From: Christensenella minuta
GTDB lineage: Bacteria; Bacillota; Clostridia; Christensenellales; Christensenellaceae
Reading direction: 5' to 3'
Assembly (NCBI RefSeq): GCF_003628755.1
Contig: NZ_CP029256.1
Span: 1,693,585-1,757,584, forward strand
DNA length: 64,000 nucleotides
Part shown: one piece after another, positions 58,306-64,000 of the stretch
How positions within the stretch are numbered: the first letter of the stretch is position 1
Layout of the letters: each line of letters begins with the position of its first letter
Position numbers and translations under genes: made by a program
Notes under the pieces: generated by a model
Told to the model about the DNA's origin: nothing
The model's database searches: none
What the model saw: only the letters and a program-made list of their open reading frames with translations

Positions 58306-59163
58306 GTGTTTTTAACAGATGGATGGCAGGATTATACGGTGCTCGATACGGGCGACGGCATGAAGCTTGAGAAGTGGGGGGATGTGATTCTTTCCCGTCC
58401 GGACCCGCAGGTCATCTGGGCAAAGCAGGCCCCGGAATTGTGGCGCGAGGCACACGCGGAGTATATGCGCAGCGACCGCGGCGGCGGCCAGTGGAACTTT
58501 TTGCGGAAGCTGCCCGAACGTTGGATCCTTTCATACGGTTCCCTCAGGTTTTACGTACGGCCTACCGGGTTCAAGCATACCGGCCTTTTCCCCGAGCAGG
58601 CGGCAAATTGGGATTTTATGGCGGGGATGATCGGCAGGGCCTCCTTCAGGCCGCGTATCCTCAACCTGTTTGCGTATACCGGCGGCGCAACGCTTGCCTG
58701 CGCGCAGGCAGGCGCGCAGGTCACGCACATCGACGCGGCGAAAAGCATGAACGGCTGGGCAAAGGAAAACCTCGCGCTGTCCGGCCTTGAAGACCGCCCC
58801 GTCCGCATCCTTGCGGACGATTGCCTGAAATTCGTGCTGCGTGAGCAGCGCCGGGGCAACCGCTACGACGGGATCGTGATGGACCCGCCCAGCTATGGAC
58901 GGGGCGCAGACGGAAAAGTCTTCCGTACCGAGGACGACCTGTTCCATCTTGTAGAAGAGACCGCAAAGCTGCTTTCCGATACGCCCCTCTTTTTTATCAT
59001 CAACTCCTATACCACCGGTCTTTCCTCCGTGGTATGCAAAAACCTGCTCCGCATTTGTCTGCCCGGATGCGGCGGAACGGTCGACGCGGGCGACCTGTGT
59101 CTGCCCATCAAAGGCCAGGAGGTCGTGCTCCCCTGCGGCACGACGACAAGGTGGCATATATGA
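58306..59163 (+). CDS. Class I SAM-dependent rRNA methyltransferase (RlmI-like)
   Basis: A 285-residue methyltransferase. The SAM domain shows RILNLFAYTGGATLACAQAGAQVTHIDAAKSMNGWAKENLALSG, VRILADDCLKFVLRE and YDGIVMDPPSYGRG, where the DPPSY motif is typical of m5C and m2G rRNA methyltransferases. The N-terminal 95 residues hold no PUA domain, so it is shorter than RlmI and more like SAM methyltransferases of the YccW/YitT kind from Clostridia. The start is a GTG five bases after GAGGTG. Its stop overlaps the start of an RluA-family gene, so both RNA-modifying enzymes are coupled. Confidence 0.9.
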   Translation: MFLTDGWQDYTVLDTGDGMKLEKWGDVILSRPDPQVIWAKQAPELWREAHAEYMRSDRGGGQWNFLRKLPERWILSYGSLRFYVRPTGFKHTGLFPEQAANWDFMAGMIGRASFRPRILNLFAYTGGATLACAQAGAQVTHIDAAKSMNGWAKENLALSGLEDRPVRILADDCLKFVLREQRRGNRYDGIVMDPPSYGRGADGKVFRTEDDLFHLVEETAKLLSDTPLFFIINSYTTGLSSVVCKNLLRICLPGCGGTVDAGDLCLPIKGQEVVLPCGTTTRWHI

Positions 59164-59831
59164 TTCCCCATATCCTCTATGAAGACAACCATGTGATCGT
59201 CGCGGTGAAGCCGCAAAATATGCCTTCCCAGGCAGACGCCTCGCGCGATATGGATTTTCTTACCTTACTCAAGCAATATATAAAAGAAAAATATGAAAAG
59301 CCCGGCGCGGTTTATCTCGGGCTTGTACACCGTCTCGACCGCCCAGCGGGCGGGGTTATGGCGTTCGCGCGCACCTCCAAAGCCGCGGCGCGGCTGTCCG
59401 CGCAGATAAAAGGCCGCTCCTTCCAAAAGGGTTATTATGCGGTCGCCGCAGGCAAGCTGCCGCGCGCAGGAACGCTTGTGGATGAACTTTTAAAGGACGG
59501 CAGGACAAATACTTCGCACGTCGTCCCGCAGGGGACGCAGGGCGCAAAGCACGCCGAGCTCTCCTACCGCGTCCTCTCCGAAAGGGAGGGCTATTCCCTT
59601 GCCGATATTTCCCTTAAAACAGGCCGCCCCCACCAGATCCGCGTACAGTTTTCCCATGCGGGCGCGCCTCTTGTCGGCGACGCGAAATACGGCGGCGCGG
59701 AAAATCCGCTGCTGTGCCTGTGGTCGTACCGTCTTTCCTTCCTGCATCCCACAAAAAAAGAGCGGATGACATTTACGTGCCTTCCGCCCGACCGTTTCCC
59801 ATGGAATTTATTTGAGCTTCCCACCCTATGA
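59160..59831 (+). CDS. RluA-family pseudouridine synthase
   Basis: A 223-residue pseudouridine synthase without an S4 domain. It has the catalytic motif GLVHRLDRPAGGVMAFART with its Asp, HILYEDNHVIVAVKPQNMPSQAD before, and LKTGRPHQIRVQFSHAGAPLVGDAKYG after, as in short RluA-type enzymes. Substrate may be rRNA or tRNA. It overlaps the methyltransferase stop by ATGA and has an AAGGTGG site inside that gene. A second, more divergent family member lies convergent at 59877-60785. Confidence 0.93.
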   Translation: MIPHILYEDNHVIVAVKPQNMPSQADASRDMDFLTLLKQYIKEKYEKPGAVYLGLVHRLDRPAGGVMAFARTSKAAARLSAQIKGRSFQKGYYAVAAGKLPRAGTLVDELLKDGRTNTSHVVPQGTQGAKHAELSYRVLSEREGYSLADISLKTGRPHQIRVQFSHAGAPLVGDAKYGGAENPLLCLWSYRLSFLHPTKKERMTFTCLPPDRFPWNLFELPTL

Positions 59832-59876
59832 TTTTCCTTTCCGCAGGCTCACATGCCCTGCCGCTTTCCCCGCCGC

Positions 59877-60785
59877 CTATTCAAAGTTTACAAGGGGAAA
59901 ATCGATATCCCCAGTTTCAATGGTCCTGCCGTTGAGATACTCCAGCATATTATTCACGCCTGTATTGAAGCTGATCTTGTTGGCCCACAGTGCCTGGTAT
60001 TTGATTCCCAGCTTTTTATTGGTGCGCGCGTCGCCATATAAATGATCCCCCAGAACGGGAAACCCTGCCGCCTCCATATGGGCGCGTTCCTGGTTCAGGT
60101 ATTGGGTCACCGGCTCGATCTCCACAACGCTGAAAATACCGTTGCTTTCAAGCACGCGGTAGCGCGTATAGATCGGCACCGAGCCCCGCATCTTCTTGGC
60201 CGAAACGCGGTACTTGCCGTCGCCGTCCTTCACGTAAAAGTGCTGGAATTCGCCGCGTTCATAATCCGGGCATCCCTTGATAATGGCGCGGAAGGTACGC
60301 TGAAGCCGCCGCTGGCGGACAGCCTCGCGGATCGCTTCAAAATATTCCGCATTTTTCGCAAACAACACGAGCCCTCCCGTATAAACGTCGAGTTTGAAGC
60401 AGGCAAAGGGTATACAGCCCGATTCCTCAGAATATTCCCCCGCATCGCGCATATAGTTGATGACCATAGACATCAGCTCGGGTGTATTCCTGTCGACCCG
60501 GCCCACGACCACGGTGCCCGGCTGTTTGTTCAGCACAACAAGGTTTTTGTCTTCATAAACGATATCGAGCAGCGGAAACCGCTGGAACTCGACGGGAACA
60601 TACACTTCCACGATATCGCCCGCCTCTACCTCAAAATCCTTTTTTATCAGGCAACCGTTCAGCTTGATGTCCCCGGACTTAATCATTTTCTTCAAATTGA
60701 CAGAGGCAAGCTCCGGCAAAAAGTCCGCCACGCACTGTGTGATGCGGTACCCCTGGTGTTCCTGCGTGATTTCCAGCTTAATCAT
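59877..60785 (-). CDS. S4-domain pseudouridine synthase-like protein with altered active-site motif
   Basis: A 302-residue RluA/RluD-type protein with an N-terminal S4 domain (about 15-65: SVNLKKMIKSGDIKLNGCLIKKDFEVEAGD). The catalytic block, usually HRLDxxTSG, reads FKLDVYTGGLVLFAKN (about 130-145): Asp133 stays, the His-Arg pair is replaced by Phe-Lys. The later block TQYLNQERAHMEAAGFPVLGDHLYG also departs from the usual RTHQIRVH. YIVYEDKNLVVLNKQPG is normal. It may have a different RNA target or be inactive. The gene shares a symmetrical promoter region with the nitroreductase gene. Confidence 0.85.
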   Translation of the reverse strand: MIKLEITQEHQGYRITQCVADFLPELASVNLKKMIKSGDIKLNGCLIKKDFEVEAGDIVEVYVPVEFQRFPLLDIVYEDKNLVVLNKQPGTVVVGRVDRNTPELMSMVINYMRDAGEYSEESGCIPFACFKLDVYTGGLVLFAKNAEYFEAIREAVRQRRLQRTFRAIIKGCPDYERGEFQHFYVKDGDGKYRVSAKKMRGSVPIYTRYRVLESNGIFSVVEIEPVTQYLNQERAHMEAAGFPVLGDHLYGDARTNKKLGIKYQALWANKISFNTGVNNMLEYLNGRTIETGDIDFPLVNFE

Positions 60786-60847
60786 GTATGTTTCCCCTTT
60801 ACGCCCCTAATTGTGCTGCGGCGTTCTTCATCTATACTACATATTGT

Positions 60848-60899
60848 ATTATAGTACCTGTACATGAAATTTGCAAATTGTATGGAGATAAGTTATAGT
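60848..60899. promoter_or_regulatory. Divergent promoters sharing one palindromic -35 box
   Basis: TTGCAA (60871-60876) is its own reverse complement and sits in the 12-base palindrome AATTTGCAAATT (60868-60879). On the plus strand it is followed, after 17 bases, by TATAGT (60894-60899); on the minus strand, after 17 bases, by TATAAT (60853-60848). So one -35 element can serve both the nitroreductase gene and the pseudouridine synthase gene, but not at once. Confidence 0.7.
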
Positions 60900-60944
60900 A
60901 AATTTGTTTATGAATAATTCACAGCAGCTTAGGAGGTTTTGATT

Positions 60945-61460
60945 ATGGAACAGTTATCCTGTGTTTTAGGCCGGAGAAGCGTGCGCAAATATACGGATGA
61001 GCCCGTATCCAAAGAGCACGAAGATTTATTGCTTTCGGCAGGGTTCAGCGCGCCAAGCGCCAGGAACGCCCGTCCGTGGGAATTCATTGTAGTACGCGAC
61101 AAAGCGCGCCTTGAAAAATTATCAACGGTACGGCAGCATTGGCCGATGTTGAAAAACGCGGGTCTGGCGATCGTCGTTTGCGCCAACCTGCGCGGTTATC
61201 AGGGCTCCAACAAAGACTTTTTTGTTCAGGACTGCGCCGCCGCCACGCAAAACATCCTCATTGCGGCGGAGGGCCTCGGCCTCGGCGCGGTATGGCTGGG
61301 GTGCTATCCCACAGAAGAGGGACCCGAAGGGGTGCGCCGCATACTCGAGATTCCCGGGGACATCATTCCGTTCAGTGTGATTTCGGTCGGTCATCCCGCG
61401 GAGCATGCAAAGCCGCATCCGCAAATCGTAGCCGAGCGTGTGCATTACGACCGGTATTAA
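60945..61460 (+). CDS. Nitroreductase-family flavoprotein
   Basis: A 171-residue FMN enzyme of the nitroreductase fold. RRSVRKYTDEPVSKEH, SAPSARNARPWEFIVVRD, QDCAAATQNILIAAEGLGLGAVWLG and IPFSVISVGHPAEHAKPH are the FMN- and dimer-contacting stretches. Such enzymes reduce nitro compounds, quinones or enones with NAD(P)H; the natural substrate is not known. AGGAGG eight bases upstream sets the start. It is followed by the PadR module, from which it is separated by that module's own promoter. Confidence 0.93.
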   Translation: MEQLSCVLGRRSVRKYTDEPVSKEHEDLLLSAGFSAPSARNARPWEFIVVRDKARLEKLSTVRQHWPMLKNAGLAIVVCANLRGYQGSNKDFFVQDCAAATQNILIAAEGLGLGAVWLGCYPTEEGPEGVRRILEIPGDIIPFSVISVGHPAEHAKPHPQIVAERVHYDRY

Positions 61461-61479
61461 GTCCGTTCTGTAAAAACGC

Positions 61480-61530
61480 TTGACATACCTTGAATATCTA
61501 TGTACAATTCAAGCATAGATATTCAAGGTA
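61480..61530 (+). promoter_or_regulatory. Promoter and perfect inverted-repeat operator of the PadR module
   Basis: TTGACA (61480-61485), 17 bases, TACAAT (61503-61508). The spacer itself, TACCTTGAATATCTATG (61486-61502), is the left arm of a perfect 17-base inverted repeat whose right arm CATAGATATTCAAGGTA lies at 61514-61530. A dimeric repressor bound here would fill the gap between the two boxes. PadR is the natural candidate. Confidence 0.88.
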
Positions 61531-61565
61531 TTTTTATGTTCTGTCAGGGAAAGGAATGGCGGCTT

Positions 61566-61898
61566 ATGAAATTTGATAAAAATATGACCTCGGTAGGAAC
61601 TTCTCTTTTGATTCTGCACCTTTTGGAAAACAGGGATATGTACGGCTACCAGATCATCAGCGAGCTTGCTGACCAGTCGGACAATATTTTTGAATTCCAA
61701 GAGGGTACGCTCTATCCCGTCCTGCACGCCATGCAGAAAGACGGTTATATCGAATCTTATGCGGTTAAAGCAGAAAACGGCAGGCTGCGCAAGTATTATA
61801 AGATCACGGAGCGCGGCAAGAAACAGCTGTACGCGAAAAAGCGGGAATGGCGCACCTTCTCCGCGGCAATAGAACAGATGATAGGGAGCAAGGCATGA
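61566..61898 (+). CDS. PadR-family transcriptional regulator
   Basis: A 110-residue winged-helix repressor of the short PadR type: SLLILHLLENRDMYGYQIISEL, FEFQEGTLYPVLHAMQKDGYIES and GRLRKYYKITERGKKQL. The start at 61566 was preferred; an ATG ten codons earlier is less family-like. It overlaps the next gene by ATGA, so the regulator and the membrane protein are coupled. The perfect 17-base inverted repeat in the promoter suggests self-repression. PadR next to a permease-prefix-type membrane protein is a common arrangement in Clostridia; what relieves the repression is unknown. Confidence 0.93.
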   Translation: MKFDKNMTSVGTSLLILHLLENRDMYGYQIISELADQSDNIFEFQEGTLYPVLHAMQKDGYIESYAVKAENGRLRKYYKITERGKKQLYAKKREWRTFSAAIEQMIGSKA

Positions 61899-62428
61899 TG
61901 AAGCTGCAAAAGACTGCCTGCGATTACATCGATTCCGTATGCCGCAGCATCCGTTCATGCAGGGAGCGCGAGCTGTTCCGCGCGGAACTTTTGGATCACA
62001 TTGAGCAAAAAACGGCAGAGCTCATGCGCGGCGGAAAGACCCAGGAGGAAGCGGAACGCGCGGCCGTCGGAAGCCTCGGCCCGGCAGAAGCGATCTCAAA
62101 GGGCATGAATGCGGTCTACCGTCCGTCGGCAGCCAAGTATATTTTTCTTGCGGCCACACTGTTTCTCGCCTTTTTGAACGCTGCCCCGTGGCTTGCCTTC
62201 CTGTTCAATATCCCGAATATGCCGCTCGCGGTTTTTCCCGCTGAAGGCGCTACTGCGGTCATCGGCGGAGCGGACGGCCCAACCAGTATTTTTGTTTCTG
62301 CCGGAAGCTGGAGCATGGTCTCTTTTATTCTTCCGCTCCTGCTCATCCTATTCGCGGGCATCACGGTCCGGCTCTTCCTTCGCCCAAAATTTGGCGGTAG
62401 GAATAACGGTATGCGCCCGCGCACCTGA
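61895..62428 (+). CDS. Permease-prefix-like membrane protein with GGADGPTSIF motif
   Basis: A 177-residue protein. Residues 1-75 are a helical, charged segment (YIDSVCRSIRSCRERELFRAELLDHIEQKTAEL...EEAERAAVGSLGPAEAISKG) like the prefix domain found before PadR-linked permeases (DUF1700-like). Two membrane helices follow (about 82-105 and 141-162). The loop between them reads VIGGADGPTSIFVS (123-136). The same motif is well known from the beta subunit of sodium-pumping oxaloacetate decarboxylases, where it lies in a re-entrant loop, but nothing else here is like that protein. It overlaps the PadR stop and precedes a lipoprotein. Function unknown. Confidence 0.8.
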   Translation: MMKLQKTACDYIDSVCRSIRSCRERELFRAELLDHIEQKTAELMRGGKTQEEAERAAVGSLGPAEAISKGMNAVYRPSAAKYIFLAATLFLAFLNAAPWLAFLFNIPNMPLAVFPAEGATAVIGGADGPTSIFVSAGSWSMVSFILPLLLILFAGITVRLFLRPKFGGRNNGMRPRT

Positions 62429-62447
62429 CAAAGAAAGGACTAACCGT

Positions 62448-62867
62448 ATGAAAAAAATATTTTTATCGCTCTGCTGTATGCTTTGCGCTGTATTCCTCAC
62501 AGCCGGATGCGGGCTTTCTGCTTCCGTACCGCAGTCCTCTTACCCGCCCGGCACCGTGCGGGAGGCGATCGACGCATGGCCGGAAAACAAATATACGGAA
62601 AATATTCCCCGGCCCGAATATGGCACGCCCGATTTTGTTCTTTCCGGAGAATCGGACGGTCATGATTACTATTCCGTTTTTCTTTCCGATATCACGCGGG
62701 AGCAGGGAGAGCAATATGTCAGCGTACTCAAGAAAGGCGGGTTCCGCGAGATCGCGGCGGACAGCGAGCCCGCTTCCGCGGGCATCGCATTGTGCAAGGA
62801 TACTATCCACCTTGGCGTATCCATATCAGACGGAGCGCTTGGACTTTATATCTCGTTCGCATCCTGA
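62448..62867 (+). CDS. Small lipoprotein of the PadR module
   Basis: A 139-residue lipoprotein with signal peptide and lipobox LTAGC (Cys22). The mature part begins SSYPPGTVREAIDAWPENKY and holds a compact domain with FVLSGESDGHDYYSVFLSDITREQGEQYVSVLKKGGF and ISDGALGLYISFAS, a pattern of two helices and several strands. I know no named family, although DUF6591-type small lipoproteins look similar. It lies 19 bases after the membrane protein, shares the operon and has a terminator after it. Together the three genes make an outward-looking unit under PadR control. Confidence 0.75.
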   Translation: MKKIFLSLCCMLCAVFLTAGCGLSASVPQSSYPPGTVREAIDAWPENKYTENIPRPEYGTPDFVLSGESDGHDYYSVFLSDITREQGEQYVSVLKKGGFREIAADSEPASAGIALCKDTIHLGVSISDGALGLYISFAS

Positions 62868-62910
62868 AGATTATATGTATGCCGGTATCAGCAAAAATGA
62901 TGCCGGTTAA

Positions 62911-62948
62911 AAAAACCGGGCGTTTCTCTGAACCGTCCGGTTTTTTAT
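62911..62948. terminator. Terminator between the lipoprotein and GNAT genes
   Basis: AACCGGGCG (62915-62923) pairs with CGTCCGGTT (62934-62942) with one mismatch and is followed by TTTTTTATT; A-rich sequence precedes it, so it can act on both strands. Confidence 0.8.
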
Positions 62949-62974
62949 TCTTCCTTGTCCGCTTTCAAGCTGTT

Positions 62975-63463
62975 TTATCCCTTTTCCGGGAATATTTCCT
63001 TGAAATGCATTTCTTTTCCGCAGCCGCTCTGGAATACAAGTGTTTCTTTCGTAACGCGCATCGGGATATGGATGACTCCCGAGTCTTCCGTTGCCTCTCC
63101 GTCCTGCTCGAATCCAAAACCCTCGTAGAATTCCTTTGCGTGCACCTGTGCGAGGATACGCACCTGGGACGGATCAAACTCAAAGGCTTTAACAAGCAGC
63201 ACCCGCATCATAAGGTCGCCGATCCCCTGTCCGCGTTCTTCCTTCAGCACACACAGCCGGCCTATCCGGAACGTTTTCCCGTCGTGATACACGCGCCCCG
63301 TGCCGACCGGCCGCTCCCCATCGTAAATCACGACGTGCATCGCCTGGCCGTCGAACACGTCAAATTCTTCCTCCGGCGGAAATCCCTGCTCTTCTACAAA
63401 TACTTTTTCGCGGATCATACGTGCGTCGTCCGCAAGCCCGCAGAACCACTGGTTTGTAATCAA
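62975..63463 (-). CDS. GNAT-family N-acetyltransferase
   Basis: A 162-residue GNAT enzyme: IREKVFVEEQGFPPEEEFDVFDGQAMHVVIYDGERPVGTGRV, IGRLCVLKEERGQGIGDLMMRVLL (acetyl-CoA loop) and LAQVHAKEFYEGFGFEQDG. This is the ElaA-like or YjcF-like group whose acceptor is unknown. The start is a TTG that overlaps the dnaB stop (TTGA), with GAGGAGG ten bases upstream, so it is co-translated with dnaB. A HotDog or peptide acceptor cannot be told from sequence. Confidence 0.9.
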   Translation of the reverse strand: MITNQWFCGLADDARMIREKVFVEEQGFPPEEEFDVFDGQAMHVVIYDGERPVGTGRVYHDGKTFRIGRLCVLKEERGQGIGDLMMRVLLVKAFEFDPSQVRILAQVHAKEFYEGFGFEQDGEATEDSGVIHIPMRVTKETLVFQSGCGKEMHFKEIFPEKG

Positions 63464-64000
63464 TACTCCGGCGCCTCCTCTTCATCGTGGACGTAATCCA
63501 CTTCCATATATTTCGTATATTCGCCCTGCCACTGCATAGAGATCGCGCCTGTTGGGCCGCTTCTCTGTTTGGCAATGATGATGCGCGCTTTGCCCATGTT
63601 TTCCGGCGTTTTGTCTTCCGGATAATAATCCTCCCTGTGCAGGAAAATAACCACGTCTGCATCCTGTTCGATCGCGCCCGACTCGCGCAGGTCGGAAAGC
63701 ATCGGATACCGCGATTTCTTGTCCCGTTTTTCCGACGCACGGGAAAGCTGGGAAAGCAGCAGGATCGGAACATTCAGTTCTTTAGCCATGATTTTAAGTG
63801 TACGTGTGATCTGCGCGACCTCCTGCTGGCGGCTTTCCGTCCGGCCGCCAGCCTGCATCAGCTGCAGGTAGTCGATGGCAATCAGGCCGAGGCCCTTGCT
63901 CTTTTTGAGGCTCTGCGCCTTGGCGAGCATTTCCGTCGGCGTAATAGACGCGGAATCGTCGATATAGATTTCCGTACCCGAAAGCTCCTTCATCGCTTCG
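63460..64000 (-). CDS. dnaB: Replicative DNA helicase, C-terminal part (cut by window edge)
   Basis: The last 180 residues of the RecA-like DnaB core: IYIDDSASITPTEMLAKAQ, LGLIAIDYLQLMQ (Walker B), QQEVAQITRTLKIMAKELNVPILLLSQLSRASEKR, LSDLRESGAIEQDADVVIFLHRED and IIAKQRSGPTG with the arginine finger region. The frame is open at the right edge, so the start lies outside the window. DnaB unwinds DNA at the fork. It overlaps the GNAT gene by four bases. Confidence 0.97.
   Translation of the reverse strand, partial: EAMKELSGTEIYIDDSASITPTEMLAKAQSLKKSKGLGLIAIDYLQLMQAGGRTESRQQEVAQITRTLKIMAKELNVPILLLSQLSRASEKRDKKSRYPMLSDLRESGAIEQDADVVIFLHREDYYPEDKTPENMGKARIIIAKQRSGPTGAISMQWQGEYTKYMEVDYVHDEEEAPEY

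Noticed and set aside
62193-62447. Longer form of the PadR-module lipoprotein, starting upstream
   Set aside because: The upstream part lies in the frame of the membrane protein gene and would destroy the signal peptide; the ATG at 62448 has AAAGGA before it.

Overview
The window looks like a chromosome segment of a GC-rich member of the Clostridia (Bacillota). The supporting evidence is an AddAB recombination nuclease instead of RecBCD, a BlaI/M56 pair, PadR and Lrp regulators, a TrmL-type methyltransferase, an indolepyruvate:ferredoxin oxidoreductase, a rubredoxin, Shine-Dalgarno sites of the GGAGG type and frequent GTG/TTG starts. The rRNA and metabolic set would fit the Christensenellaceae or a neighbouring family, but this is a low-confidence guess. 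Redox enzymes that depend on ferredoxin and rubredoxin point to an anaerobe that ferments amino acids and glycerol.

Layout. 0-2 kb: trpS (cut by the window edge) and thrC with a structured leader, minus strand. 2-6.6 kb: a small P-loop protein, a small peptide with a double-glycine motif, then the glycolytic operon pgk-tpiA-gpmI. 6.8-9 kb: trmL and a Na/phosphate symporter. 9.2-12.5 kb, plus strand: a BlaI repressor overlapping a membrane M56 protease whose C-terminal half is a VanW-type cell-wall domain, then a BFD-like protein. 12.7-15.9 kb: a lower-GC patch with a lipoprotein aldo/keto reductase, an iron alcohol dehydrogenase, a MerR regulator and the decayed end of a serine recombinase. 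15.9-29.2 kb, minus strand: Lrp-aminotransferase-HAD, a second double-glycine small protein, a monoacylglycerol lipase-like hydrolase followed upstream by DUF1667, two FAD oxidoreductases and glycerol kinase, an isochorismatase, and iorA-iorB-paaK. 29-32.4 kb: NYN/LOTUS protein, msrA-msrB and a secreted InlB-repeat protein. 32.6-38 kb: three envelope genes (two large membrane proteins and a GT2 glycosyltransferase).

38.1-43.7 kb holds a complete rRNA operon on the minus strand (16S, tRNA-Ala, tRNA-Ile, 23S, 5S) with a consensus promoter and a 76-bp direct repeat that leaves a second copy of the 3' part of tRNA-Ile. 43.8-47.3 kb: a lipoprotein, rubredoxin, a DUF1858 protein, a PHP phosphoesterase, lipoate ligase and a small frameshifted gene. 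47.4-54 kb: addB-addA, with an AddB whose nucleotide-binding loop is lost. 54.4-57.1 kb: a small conserved protein, a tail-anchored coiled-coil protein paired with a membrane-anchored solute-binding protein, and an SGNH hydrolase. 57.3-64 kb: ispE, an rRNA methyltransferase, two pseudouridine synthases, a nitroreductase, a PadR-membrane protein-lipoprotein module under a perfect inverted repeat, a GNAT enzyme and the C-terminal part of dnaB.

How the parts join: the lipase can release glycerol, GlpK and the FAD enzymes can turn it into dihydroxyacetone phosphate, and TpiA, Pgk and GpmI carry the carbon through lower glycolysis. The aminotransferase, IorAB and PaaK-type ligase make a plausible route from amino acids through aryl-pyruvates to aryl-acyl-CoA. 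The strongest candidates for undescribed biology are the BlaI/M56-VanW unit and the PadR module carrying a GGADGPTSIF motif.
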